From Acestrorhynchus altus (lineage: Eukaryota > Chordata > Actinopteri > Characiformes > Acestrorhynchidae), in contig CM067508.1 of NCBI GenBank assembly GCA_034509495.1, positions 32,161,071 to 32,225,070 on the forward strand: DNA of 64,000 bases, given 5' to 3'. Within the stretch, counting starts at the first letter, position 1; each line of letters starts with the position of its first letter. The translations under genes and the position numbers were made by a program. Shown here in pieces: positions 24,916 to 36,430 of this stretch. Under the pieces are notes generated by a model, which saw nothing but the letters and a program-made list of their open reading frames with translations, was not told where the DNA came from and did no database searches.

Positions 24916-25862
24916 TTAATCTACCCACATGCTGAGCACTCTGGACATGAGAACTTGCACAAGTTCCACAACAAATTCCAAGCTCTCTGTCATAGCCTGG
25001 AATTCACCCAGGAACAAATCACAACTTTTGAAACAAAACAAAACACTACAGCACACCGTCAGTAACCTCACCTACCAGGTAGCGATCATAACTAAAGAAA
25101 GCAAACAAATGAAGGAGACGATACTGGAGCTACAGGCTCGCAGCATGAGAGACATTATCATTTCTGGCATTCCTGAAAATGCAACTGAAGATCCTGGGAA
25201 AGTCATGCAGGAATTCATAACCACCAAACCAAAACTACCACCCGACACAGCTAAAAACATAACATTTCACTGTGTCCAGCATCTCCGGGATAAACTTTCA
25301 AAATAAGACCAATCGAAGACCCAAGGAAAGGAGCATCAACTACAGCATCAATGACCGATTCCCCTGCGACACTCAGGACAGACTCCAAATACTCATCTCT
25401 ATCAGAGAACAAATTAATAAAGAAAGCAAAGCAGCTGTATCTGTGGACAAGCTGTTTGTTAATGGACACCTATTCAGGGACAAAGTCATGACACACGGGT
25501 TATACTGAAGAAAAAAAAGATGACAAATGACAAATAAATCTCTCTCTCTCTCCCAGCTGTCCTCTCTCTAGCTGTGGATACATTTAATTAATCTCTCTCA
25601 CATACAGACACTTGTTTTACTACTCATACTGGTCACAGTAGACCATTACATAATGCACATATCATAAAAAGGCACAATGTCTCCATTACAAGCTACATCA
25701 AAACTTTCCTCAAACCTTTTTCCCCCCATTGTTTTTCCCCTTTTTTTTCTATTTCCTTCGTTTATAATAATGTATGTCAATGTTTGTGTTCCGTATAACA
25801 CAATGGATTTCCACCTACACCCAAACTTAACATCAACATGTAAATCTAGAATGCCAAGATAG

Positions 25863-25866
<4 letters not shown>

Positions 25867-25922
<56 letters not shown>
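25867..25922. repeat. (GA)n microsatellite
   Basis: About 28 perfect GA units between L1 ORF1 and ORF2. Confidence 0.98.
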
Positions 25923-25926
<4 letters not shown>

Positions 25927-26309
25927 ACATCATAAGTAAATGTCACAACTAAAATATGTTATTTAGAACAGCTGTGGTTCTGGTTCTCAGGAAAAGAAAA
26001 TTATGATAGAAAACCACCTTGAAAACCTAAAAGCAGACATTTGTCTTACATGAAACTCACCAAACAGACAATGAACAACAAAAACTGAAGTAAATCCAAT
26101 GTAACCATATTTTCGCATCTAATTACAATTTCAAACAAAGAGGAGTAGCCATACTAATGAACAGAACTGTCCCTTTCATGCACAACGCCACTATTGCTGA
26201 TCCCAAAGGTCAATTTATTATACTTAATACTTCAATGAACAATAATTCAATTACTATTGCGAATATCTACAGCTCTATTACAGACAACTATAAGCCCCTA
26301 CTTTTTTTC

Positions 26310-26909
26310 CACGCTTTAAACCATGCGGCTTATAATGAGGTGCAGCTTTTCTGTGGATTTTTCTTCATCCACCAGGGGGCGCTTTAGCAGAACGTGAAAA
26401 AGGTGGGAAGTCAAAGTTGGAAAACACAGAGGAAAGCGTTCATTTTCAGTTAGCATATCTGTCAGTGGATCCAAACAGCGTGGAGCAGCGTGAAGGAATC
26501 TACCGTCACCAATAGGTTCCGAAAGGCTGGACGGCTGTGTGAAGAGGACACCACAGCTTCAGAGCCTGCTTCACCCCGGGATGACATCGACACAGAGAGC
26601 AACACTGACATCGACACAGAGAAAGAACCGGTATGTGACGAAGCTCTTCTAAGGCTGTTCAACTGCGACACTGAAGAAGATGACTTCAGTGGTTTCAGTC
26701 GCAGGAGGACGATGAATAAACCAATCAATAACTTTTCTGTTTTGTTTGATAAGCACTTTTACTTTTATGCTACAGGCATCGTTCGGAAACTAGTTCATTT
26801 GTGCTCATGTGGTGCGGCTTACATATGTTACCTTCCAGTTTGTTTGTTTTTTAAACTTTGTGAGTGCAGCTTATATTGAAGTGCACTCTATAGTCAGGAA
26901 AATACGGTA
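26310..26909 (+). mobile_element. pogo/Tigger-derived nonautonomous element nested in the L1
   Basis: The insert splits the L1 endonuclease region. It has gcggcttata-type blocks near both ends (26,325 and 26,865) and ends tagtcaggaaaatacggta. The plus frame encodes what looks like the extreme C-terminus of a pogo/Tigger (CENP-B-like) transposase: AWSSVKESTVTNRFRKAG, then an acidic tail ending LLRLFNCDTEEDDFSGF. No DDE domain remains. The family assignment rests on this short motif and the acidic F-x-x-DTE tail. Confidence 0.6.
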
Positions 26910-28220
26910 ATATTTTATATATAAGAAAAAGAAAAGCACAGAAACGTTATTAACATTAGAGCAAAAACATTAGAAATACAAATAGAGTGTAATAATAAAC
27001 ACCACCACAGAAGAAATAAATAAATACTTAATAAACTACAAATTCCAGCTTAACAAACTATCTAACAAACAAAAAATTATGCCCCAAGCTTTATCACTTA
27101 TCAATACTGACATAAAAAATTATAAGCAAAGCAAAAGTACCCAACTGGAATCATTTATACAATGGATTACGACTGTATACACTTCACCTATTGCCACTTT
27201 AACCACTAATGGCGTAATATCCCGTTTCACACTTCAAAGGGGCACTAGTCAAGGATACCCTCTCTCCCCACACTTATTTGCCCTGTTCATAGAACCATTA
27301 GCCTGGAATCCAGACATCAAACACCCAACACAAAATTAGTGTATATGCAGATGACGTCCATCTACCATATAAAAGAAATGATGCAAACTGTTGAAAATTG
27401 CTTTAAAATATCAGATTAGTCCATTAATTGGTCTAAAGCCACCCTTCTACCATAAAGTAAGAAACTGAATAGCATACTGACATTTTCTATTCCAATTAAC
27501 ACACATTTCATCACATATCTAGTTGTTATCCAGCAGTCAGAGTTATTCAATCTCAATTGTTCCCCCTTCTCAAAACAAGATGATGATCTCCAATGCTGAG
27601 CAAATATTCCAACCTCTCTCAAAGGTAGAACAGCTATAATCAAAATTACAATAGAGCCAAAAAGTAAATGACTTACTCTCACAAACATACCACATTAGAG
27701 AACTCAAAATCCCATGGAGGCTTAGATGCACCACACTTCCACAACTGTTGTTTGGCACAGCAACTACAGTACATACTGAGCTGGATTCATTCCAATCAGA
27801 CAGACAATACATGGATCAGTATAGAACAAGCACCATGCAAAAATATTAAGATAGGAAAGCTGCCATTCATCTGCCAAACACTCAAAAAACATCCCTGCTT
27901 CAAAAATCCAACAGTAGCAACAACTCTGACAGCTTGGTGGAAATTCCAAAAAAAAAACTCCACTCTCTGACTGAACATGAATTCACCAGTCTGGACCTCC
28001 TGACCTCCTCAAATATAAAGAAACACTTCACTTTGCTGCATGGAGTCATGAAGATGTTACACATATTAAACACATATTCCACAATAACAGCCTGGTATTA
28101 CTCATATCTCACCCAGAATTATGGCTTTGTTAAAAGCCATTTCCTTGAATTTCATCAGATAAAATCTCAACTAAGCTCCAAAATTCAAAGTGACTGAAAC
28201 AACATTAGAATTACCCTCCG

Positions 28221-28286
28221 TTTACATTTACATTTACATTTATGGCATTTAGCAGATGCCATCACCCAGAGCGACTTACAAAACTC
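28221..28286. mobile_element. short SINE/MITE fragment inside L1 ORF2
   Basis: A tttacattt triplication is followed by atggcatttagcagatgcca and cagagcgacttacaaa, a very common teleost repeat terminus. L1 coding similarity resumes on its right, so it is a secondary insertion. Confidence 0.7.
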
Positions 28287-28574
28287 CTCCAGAACCTCAG
28301 ATTTTATCAACAGAGCCTTGAATAATATTTTCTATCAAAAATATTCAAAATCATTTAAAAAACAAGCCCCAAAAATAACACTGGCAACTAAACAGTGGGA
28401 AGAAGAGCCATCACTCACTCAAAGTGTTGAATTCTGACACTCCATTCCAGTTCCAGTCCAACTTCTTCTCTGTGCATTAGTTTTGTCTAAGTGAAGCATA
28501 TCAATTTGAAAACTAAAGAAGCAAAGTTCAGATAGTGGCTGATCAAATGCATTTGAGGTAAGTGATAGATCACA

Positions 28575-28636
28575 TTTAGGACAGGATAGAACTTTATTGA
28601 TCCCTTGGGAGGATTCCCTCAGGGAAATTAAGGTTT
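28575..28636. repeat. retroelement tail (aactttattgatcccttggg)
   Basis: Matches 45,400-45,430 almost exactly (aactttattgatcccttggg). It is a widespread fish retroelement 3' end. The parent family is not identified. Confidence 0.6.
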
Positions 28637-28969
28637 ATCACTCATATTGTGAATGTACAGAATGTCTTCAGCATATAGGAGAAATGAACTGGTCTCGCAA
28701 GACTTATTGAGGTCACTGTGTCAGTGGAGTGTTTGCTATGCTTTATGGGAACGACCCCGAAGATAATGTAACACCAGAGTTGTGAAATTGCCCTCCTAGT
28801 CTCACCAATGCATGGAGAAAGAAATGCTCCTGATATCTGCAGTAGCACAGCGGTTAGTGCCTGGATGTGTATTTTAATGACACTAAATACTTGATGCTTC
28901 AGAAGGTTACTACTGCTCTCATTTGGTCAGCTTGGTTGTACTTAGTAGAGTACTATTTGATTTGCTACA

Positions 28970-29090
28970 GTGGCAGGCAAAGGTTTTGGCAACCCTGGTC
29001 TAATTATTGATTACTGTGAACAGACCTGATTTTGAAGAAGACACATTCCTTTAATATATTGTAACATTTCCCTTTTTTGTCTTCAGCTTT
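28970..29090. mobile_element. Tc1-like terminal fragment
   Basis: Begins acagtggcaggcaaaggttt, a CAGTG-type Tc1 terminus, but the opposite terminus is not found. Confidence 0.4.
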
Positions 29091-30585
29091 TTAAGTGAGT
29101 GAGTGTTATTTACAGAATTTGCTTTTCTTTCATCTACCCATGAAATGCCTTGCCAAGAGCACTGGTCAGCATTCAACCTCACCCACCAGATAACACCTCA
29201 CAACCTACACACGTGCCTTAATTCCCAAGCCATTCAAGGTGACCAAAAAGTGGTGTGTACCGAATCATGACCCAAACGTCAAGGCAAAAAAAAATCACAT
29301 CACATCAAAAGCCTATGGACTGAAGGCAAGTACGTGTGTGTGATCTGACCTACTGGCATCACTCTGATGGGCACAATCTGCTTCTCTACTGTATGCAATG
29401 CACGTTCACTGTGTGACTAAAATACAGATCAATATGTTAATAGCAACCAAGCAGTGCAGTTTAAATACTGAACAGACATAAACTGTTATATCGGTCAATC
29501 TCAGAACAATCATACCAACATGATCCTAATCCAAAGATATTCACAAAGCAGGCCAAAAGTGTCATATGCTGCACTCATTATGTAACACAGTGTTGCAACT
29601 TTCTTAAAATAACATTTTAGAAGTAAATAGATCATAACAGACTGTGACCTCTAATGCTTTGGTGTTTACAACTGGGAGAAAAATGGGTCGTCAACAACAT
29701 GAGCCATGCTTTCTCAAAGTTATGAGAGCAAATGTGCTCGCTGAGCTCGCTAACCAAACACTAAAGGTAGCAGGACGTCAGCTCAAAGCTTTGAAACTTT
29801 TTCAAACTCATACGTTTAACTCACATAATTTAACTCGTACTATCTCTGAACCTCCACACATACAGACTTTGAAAAGAAAAGACTCGATTAAGTAGCTGAG
29901 CTGTCATCTGGCTTTGTTTTCTGTCATTTGGAAACACAGATGTGGGACGACGGTCTTGGACAACAGCAAGTTCCCATAATCACATGCTATTCTGTAATCC
30001 AAAAAAAAAAAAAAACGTTTCACTATTACCTCACCCTTCAGAGAGGCAAACAAAATATCAAGTTTCACCACATTTAACCTGTAAAGTCAGCTATTTGTTT
30101 CATTTATGGTCTCTTTCTAATTACCATGTTTACTGCTGGCACAGGTTTGGCTGGGCCACAATAACACTGAAACTGACCGAAACAGAAAATAAGGGTTAGG
30201 TTAGTCTTATGGAATTGAAATATATGTTAAGGAAATTGGTAAAAGAACTCTAAAATGTTTCATAAAGCCACAGGCATTCAGTGCTAGCCGTAATACTGAC
30301 CCGCTGCTAAGATATATTATTTCACCTATACATAATAAACATCATATTCCTGATAAAACACTCATTAACTATCATATTTCTGTTGCCAGGCAGTTTGTTT
30401 ATAGCTGTTTTAGTTATATTTGTGTGCTCTACTCTGTCTGTCTAGGACCTGGCAATTAACCGTAATGTGTATCATTAAGTAGGTGCTTCAGAGGCTTTAA
30501 AAAAAAAGGACAATGACATTTCTGGAAATGGGTCTTCTGTTTGGTTTGCTCTCACAATACTGTGCAAGCTTCCATTTGTTCTCAT
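29091..30585. other. igf1r intron 1, no recognised feature
   Basis: AT-rich, without a gene or clear TE. The open frames at 29,644-29,895 and 29,942-30,199 have no recognisable homology. Confidence 0.4.
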
Positions 30586-30587
30586 TT

Positions 30588-30787
30588 TAACCCTTGTGTT
30601 GTCTTAATATTCTGTATACGCCCAATGTCCTAAGGGTCAAACGTGACCCGCCTCCTTCGCTAAAGCCCAAACATAAAATAGTCTTATTGAGTTTTAAACC
30701 CACAGGTGGATTACGACACGATTAAGCCCCCTGAACAGCTTTCACAACTGCAGCAGAAGCTCATAATTACCATGGGTGGAGAGGGTT

Positions 30788-30838
<51 letters not shown>

Positions 30839-30858
30839 TGACAAGGGTTAAAAGAAGG
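30588..30858. mobile_element. MITE with ttaacccttgtgttgtctt termini and internal (GT)n
   Basis: The left end ttaacccttgtgttgtctta is mirrored by aagatgacaagggttaaaag. It contains the agggtcaaacgtgacccg palindrome typical of this fish MITE, plus a (GT)22 array at 30,791-30,834. Confidence 0.7.
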
Positions 30859-31987
30859 AAACAGAACAGAACAAAACAGTCCAACCTAAACTATACTAAA
30901 GCAATATCAGGACCAAAAGACATCATTTACCACTGAGCTGCAGTAAAGAACGGCCTGATTGTCTTCATTAAGGCCAGAATATTAATTGTATTAAAGCTAA
31001 ATTAAAGACCCTCTAATAGCCTGAAAACTTGATATATTTGATCATCACATTATCACATTGTGTGCATATTGTCAAAACACGAATCTTGGTGACTACAGAA
31101 AACGGCAAAAATGTTTTTAACTTTGAATGGAAGTTAATGTGCAATAAGACTAATTATAAGAGCATTTTTAGAGCATTTCTATTGGTCAATTCATCGATAA
31201 TATTCTACACAGTATACAGAAGCTACAGGGTTTAAACCATGGAGAAAACTAAATATAGACCAAAATGGAAATACATGGTATTCATAGGACAGCAGAGATA
31301 TGCACGTGTCACATCACAAAATGTGCAATGTAAAATTATATATATATACAAATGCTTAATACAAAATAGATATCCATGTTGTTCTCATTTTTATGGCATA
31401 TCTACCTCTACCTACCTACCTATCATATGTTGGATCTTTGACATTTTGTGACTTCTGATTTTCCCCATCAATTTCTTCATGTTTTTTTTTTTTAAACAAA
31501 ACACTGTGTAAAACAGAGGGCCCTAAACCTGGTGAATATTCCTGTGTCTTCTAATATCTAATATATACTGCAGAACAGCAAAATATTGCAATGGCAGTTA
31601 GTTTATATAGTTTTTACCTATATTGTGCAGCCATAATATCAGACATTGGCTATATTGAGACTCATTGGCCATTAAGAATGATTGCCCTGGTCTAACAGAG
31701 TTCAATAAAGCCTTCCAGAACAGAAAAATATGTACTATATGTAAAATCTTATTTGCAAGTCAAAACCTTTCAAGAGTAGAAATTCAATATGTGGGTAATT
31801 TCACAAAACAGGATTTCTCACGTTGGTCTGCTTAAAATTGAGCCTGTCTGAGACAAATAATTTCCATTCTCTTTGGACAGTCTTTAGGCTAAAGTTATCT
31901 GTTTAACTGAAATACCTCCATGCATTTGTCTTTAGGACTCAATTAGGTTAATCCATGTACATATATAATTCTTTATTTATTGTTTTA

Positions 31988-32030
<43 letters not shown>

Positions 32031-32046
32031 AGTAGTAGTAGTAGTA
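31988..32046. repeat. (TTA)n and (GTA)n microsatellite
   Basis: TTA units followed by AGT units. Confidence 0.97.
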
Positions 32047-32149
32047 TTTTAAATTATTATTTTTGTTTATGGCTGTTGATTAATTAATTGTAATTAACTG
32101 CAGTAAACTGTGCAATTATTAGATAAACATTATTGATCTAAATACCTGT

Positions 32150-32312
32150 CTGGGGTGGTCTTGTGGGAACTATTGAAGAACAGTGTGCAGAGAAGCAGAT
32201 GAACTACAGTCTGTAATTATAGAACTACAAAGTGCTCCTGTATGGAGAGTGGAGCTGATAAAATGGACAGTGAATGTTAAAACAAGGAGGTGGTCATAAC
32301 ATTCTGATACGA
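32150..32312. mobile_element. palindromic MITE, right arm
   Basis: Contains the gaactacagtctgtaattat and agaactacaaagtgctcctg blocks and the terminal aaggaggtggtcataacatt, matching the family's right end. Confidence 0.75.
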
Positions 32313-33489
32313 CTGGGTATATACAGTATATGTATGTATATATTGATTTACCTAATTATTTGCACAATTTGCTGCAATCAATTACAATTAATATATTACA
32401 CTATTAGTCCAAAAACATGCAGAAAATTCAGCTTCCCATGATACAGATTCTTTAACTCGCAGTCACAGCTTTGGTCAGAAAAACACGATTCTTCAAACAT
32501 GTTCGGGCCTACCCTTTACAGCTCACTTACCACCTTTCAGCAGTAAAAACAAAGGTAGAGCATGGTACCAAAAGCAGCCCCAGCCCTTGATAGCCTCACT
32601 CACCCACATACTTCTCTAACACACCCGGTTCCCCCCTCAGGATCAGAGCCTGTTCAGTTGATTGTTAGCTGGATCAGGTGTTTTGGGGAACTGCAGAAAG
32701 GATACAGTGTGCAGAGCAGAGCTACTCCTGCTCCAGAACTGAGAAGCATGGGTCCACAACCCACACAAGACTGCAATTCCTACCAAACAGGCAACTCAAA
32801 CATAAATCCTGATGTTTTCAAAGGCATAAACGAGTAACCATCAACCACTGACTGGAGGCTGCCCAACTATCACACACTAAAACACTCAGGACAGAGCACA
32901 TGCCTACATTGCCTGCAAAACGTAAAATGGCCACATGGTCATTGTAGTCCGTGTAGTGTGTGTGTGTATGCCTTTCCCATCCTCAGCTATGTGGAGCAAA
33001 ACACACTGACACACACTCCCTGCTGCATCACGCTCTGCTGATCTGCACTGGTGCTGATAAGCTAATGTTGCAGAAGCTTCACAAAATCATGTCATTTTTA
33101 TTAAATATATCCAGCTATGAGGACATATCTGTCTTCACTTTTTGTACACCCTGAAGACATGAGCGGTGGTCTTCAATAACATCACAGCACAGAGCTGTAA
33201 ATATGTCTAAAGCAATTGGAGTAAAATCACAGCTGAAGAGTGGGACTGCCACACAGCTGCTGGCTTTATCACTGATCTTTGCTTATGTGCACACATGCAT
33301 GAGACCATGTCCGAATGGTGCAATGTGGGTTTATGAATGTGAACTGCGTTAACTGCAGCATGTTATGTGATTCAGACAAATCCATGCTAATATATATGAA
33401 GAATATATAGACTCAGGTACTATAAGACATGGTAATGTACAAATAGCACAGGAATGATAAACAGGGATATGAGTACAACCTACAAATTA

Positions 33490-34113
33490 TGTGGTGTGTG
33501 TCCATTTCCACCACCTGGAGAAAAAAGGTCACACTGTAAGTCATAATAAATATATCTCACAATTACAACCTAGGATCCTCTTTATTATGACTTAATATCT
33601 CATAATTATTATTTACTATATAATAGTTATGACATACTCTCATATTTATAATTATAGCCTACTATCTCATGCTTACAATTTAGTATTTCATTATAATGGA
33701 CTAGTATAACTTGTTTACAATTATTATCTTATTAGTATAGCCTACTGTCTAATATTTACAATGTATTATCTTAATATAGCCTACTATCTCACAGTTACAA
33801 TGTATTATCTTATTATTATGGCCTACTATCTCATACTTACAATTTAGTATCTCATTATTGTGGTATACAATCTATTTTTACTGAATATCTCTTTATAATG
33901 ACTCAATGTCTAATTATTATGGCATAATATTTCAGTATTATGGTTTGGTATTTTATTGTATTATTATTACTATTGTCGTTGTTGTTTTACATTATTATTA
34001 TTATTATGATTATTATTATTATGATTATTATTATTATTATTATTATTACTACTACTACTGTTATGAGCTACTGACCATTTATTTTCTCCAGGTGATAGAA
34101 ATCGGTTTCTATA
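33490..34113. mobile_element. TIR-bounded element filled with tandem AT-rich repeats
   Basis: The left tccatttccaccacctggag is the inverse of the right ctccaggtgatagaaatcgg. The interior is an array of degenerate units such as tactatctcata/ttacaattta and cattattatgg, followed by (TTA)n near 33,985-34,050. A related array with the same right end is at 51,190-51,745. Confidence 0.7.
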
Positions 34114-34244
34114 GATTTCTTTGGGTTTGCACTGTGACTGTTTTTTATTTGGCTATTAAACAATCAGTGACTAATTCAGTGACTGATTGCTGCTCCAGAC
34201 CTGATCAGGTTAAAAACATATCATCTGCACCACAAGCCTGCTAT

Positions 34245-35290
34245 CAATCCTAGTATAAGCCCAGTATCAGCCAAGTATTATCCGGGTATCAATGCTGGTA
34301 TTAGCCTCGGATGAGCCGAGTATCAGCCTGGTATCAATCCGTTATTAATCCGGTATCAGCCCGGTATCAACCAGTATCATTCTGGTATTAATCTGGTATC
34401 AGCCAGGTTTAAATCTGGTATCAGCCTGTTATTAATCTGGTATCAGTTCGGGTATTAATCTGGTATCTGCCTGGTATTAATCCAAAATAAATCTGGTATT
34501 AAGCCGATATGAATCTGGAATTAATGTGGTATTAATCAGTTATCAGTCCGGCATTAATCTAGTAGTAATCTGGTATTAATCTGGCATTAATCTGGATTTA
34601 ATTCTGTATCAGCCTGGAATTAATCCGGTATAAATCTGGTATTAAGCCGATATGAATCCAGAATTAATGTGGTATTAATCAGGTATCAGTCCAGCATTAA
34701 TCTGGTAGCAATCTGGTATTAATCCAGCATTAATCAGGTATTAATCCGTATTTCATTCTGTATTAGCCCGGTATTAATCCGGTATTAATCCAATATCAAT
34801 CTGGTATTAATCCGGTATTAATCTGGTACTAGTCTGGTATTTATCTGGTATCAATCTGGTATCAATCCGCTATTTGCCGGGTATCAGTCCAGATTTAATC
34901 CAGTTTTAATCTGGTATTAATCCAATATCAATCCAGTTTTAATCTGGTATTAATCCAATATCAATCCAGTTTTAATCTGGTATTAATCCAATATCAATCC
35001 AGTTTTAATCTGGTATCAGTCTGGTTTTAATCCGGTATTAATCCATTTTTAATCTGGTATTAATCCGGTGTTTAATCCGATATCAATCGGGTTTCAATCG
35101 GGTTTCAATCGGGTATGAGTCCAGTTTTAATCTGGTATTAATTCGGTTTCAATCTGGTCTTAATTCGGTATTAATCCGGTTTTAATCCGGTATTTAATCC
35201 GGTTTTTATCTGATATCAGTCCAGTTTTAATCTGATATTAATTCGGTATTAATCTGGTATCAGTTCTGTTTTAATCCGGTATCAATCCAC
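34245..35290. repeat. degenerate minisatellite (taatctggtat units)
   Basis: Roughly 1 kb of head-to-tail, variable 10-13-bp units (aatctggtatt, aatccggtatc, agtccagtttt). It ends about 130 bases from the igf1r exon 1 donor. Higher-order units appear near 34,905-35,005, where a ~47-bp block (ccagttttaatctggtatta then atccaatatcaat) recurs three times. Confidence 0.92.
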
Positions 35291-35332
35291 ACACGCGACC
35301 CTGGCGAGACAAACCCACGTGTCCTGCGCGGT

Positions 35333-35402
35333 GAGTGAAGGCGGGTGAAGGCGGGTGAAGGTTGGTGAAGGCGGGTGAAGGTTGGTGAGGGTGGGTGAAG
35401 GC
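35333..35402. repeat. 10-bp tandem repeat (gtgaaggcgg), 7 units
   Basis: Seven near-identical decamers of the form gtgaaggcgg/gtgaaggttg/gtgagggtgg, ending about 10 bases from the igf1r exon 1 splice donor. On the sense strand these are CCGCCTTCAC-type units at the very start of intron 1. Confidence 0.95.
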
Positions 35403-35417
35403 GCTCAGTGAACTCAC

Positions 35418-35508
35418 TCTCTCCGCCGCTCCTCGGGCAGCTCGCGCAGAGCCACAGCGCCAGACCCCAAAACAAGGTCCAAACACGGGCCGCCGCCGCA
35501 GGTCTCAT
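35418..35508 (-). CDS. igf1r: igf1r coding exon 1 (signal peptide), partial gene
   Basis: First coding exon of the insulin-like growth factor 1 receptor, a membrane receptor tyrosine kinase for IGF1/IGF2. It encodes 30 residues, beginning MRPAAAARVWTLFWGLALWL and ending in SGGE, plus one base of the next codon. The hydrophobic core with an upstream Arg is a signal peptide of the same length as the human one. The donor is A|GTGAGT (gtgagt at 35,417-35,412). The single leftover A joins the TC that opens exon 2 to make ATC (Ile), giving the E-I-C-G-P junction typical of IGF1R. I chose the ATG at 35,508 because it has G at -3 and gives the family signal-peptide length. An in-frame ATG at 35,523 has T at -3 and would add five residues. 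The fit of phase, junction and signal peptide makes this call firm. Whether it is the a or b teleost paralogue is not resolved. Confidence 0.9.
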
Positions 35509-36364
35509 TCCTGTCCCTGTCATCAATGTCCCGGTCAAAAAGGCCTGTCCCGCAGGTGTGAAGCCGTACAGAGGTCAGCCTGCACACAAAGCACGGTCAG
35601 CTGGTCCTTCTCGCCTTGAAGAAAGAGACGAACAGTCCAAACTTCAGCTTCTAAAGGTCGCACAGAGTCCGGAGGAGCTACAGCGGGTGACTCCAGCAGC
35701 GCGGCGCGCGGTGACTCCTGAGAGCGCTCGAGCCTCGGGTTTCAGACGAGCGGCGGTCCGCATCTTCAGCCTCCATTTCCTGCGGGAAGCGCTTCAGAAG
35801 CTGAGCTGGTTATCCCGCCGCTCTCCAGCCGTCCAGCCAGCGCGCGCGCGCGCGTGTGTGTGTGTGCGCGTGTGAGTGTGTAGGCCCGATCGTGGATCCG
35901 GCGAGGTGTCTTCACAGAGGATGGGCTCTGAATGAACGAGCCGCTCAGCGAGTCTCCCAGCAGAGCTCCATCCAGAAGATCCTCCAGGACTGAGACGGTT
36001 TCAGAGCAGCTGCTGAAGCTCCCTCTCCTCCTCCTTCCTCTCGGCGCCGCTCTCACCGGCTCTCCTGCGCAGAGAGGAGTAAATCCGGCTGCTTTCTCTT
36101 CTCCTCTCGAGACGCAGGGAACGAAAACGCGGATCACGTTTTTTTCCGAGGGCTTGTTTTTCCCACGTCGAGAAGGAAGCCCCGAAAACCACCGGCTGTA
36201 AGAACGACGTCTCTATGTCGGGCTGCTTTATCTGAGCGACCTCCGCAGCCCCCCAGGCTCGGCTCCGCAGGGTGGGCAGCGGCCAGACGGGCTCCTCTGA
36301 CGGGCTCTGCTCAGCTCAGGAGAATCGCCGCTGTAAACAACCATCGGCTTCTCTCTCTCACACA

Positions 36365-36429
<65 letters not shown>

Positions 36430-36430
36430 T
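35509..36430 (-). promoter_or_regulatory. igf1r: igf1r 5'UTR and CpG-rich promoter region
   Basis: The block immediately upstream of the igf1r ATG is strikingly GC-rich and CpG-rich compared with the AT-rich surroundings. It includes a CG-only run near 35,850 (gcgcgcgcgcg) and many isolated CpGs up to about 36,330. I see no TATA box at a sensible distance. This matches the known TATA-less, GC-rich IGF1R promoter with a long 5'UTR, but the transcription start cannot be placed from sequence alone. The upstream margin is a CT/CA microsatellite. Open frames on both strands here have no recognisable homology and are probably chance products of high GC content. Confidence 0.6.
36366..36427. repeat. 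compound (CT)n-(CA)n microsatellite at promoter edge
   Basis: A (CT) run followed by ctcactca and a (CA) run, just upstream of the GC-rich igf1r 5' block. On the igf1r sense strand it reads (TG)n then (GA)n. Such tracts mutate rapidly and could vary promoter spacing, but no function is shown. Confidence 0.9.

Larger units (their letters stand above)
24950..28440 (+). mobile_element. degraded L1-type LINE with ORF1 and ORF2
   Basis: ORF1 remnants (24,950-25,508) show the coiled-coil/RRM transition ILELQARSMRDIIISGIPEN and, after a frameshift, NYSINDRFPCDTQDRLQIL then the basic C-terminal FVNGHLFRDK. ORF2 follows: endonuclease remnants near 26,000-26,300 (ANIYSSITDN), reverse transcriptase at 27,079-27,400 (TLQRGTSQGYPLSPHLFALF, then YADDV near 27,345), and the C-terminal segment at 27,690-28,435 (HGGLDAPHFHNCCLAQQLQY, then WEEEPSLTQ). 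Several frameshifts and stops, a (GA)n expansion between the ORFs, and two nested insertions show that it is inactive. It sits antisense to igf1r in intron 1. Confidence 0.85.

Noticed and set aside
35838..35872. Z-DNA-forming (CG)n(TG)n as a regulatory switch
   Set aside because: The CG and TG runs are short and common in CpG-rich promoters; no further support in the sequence.
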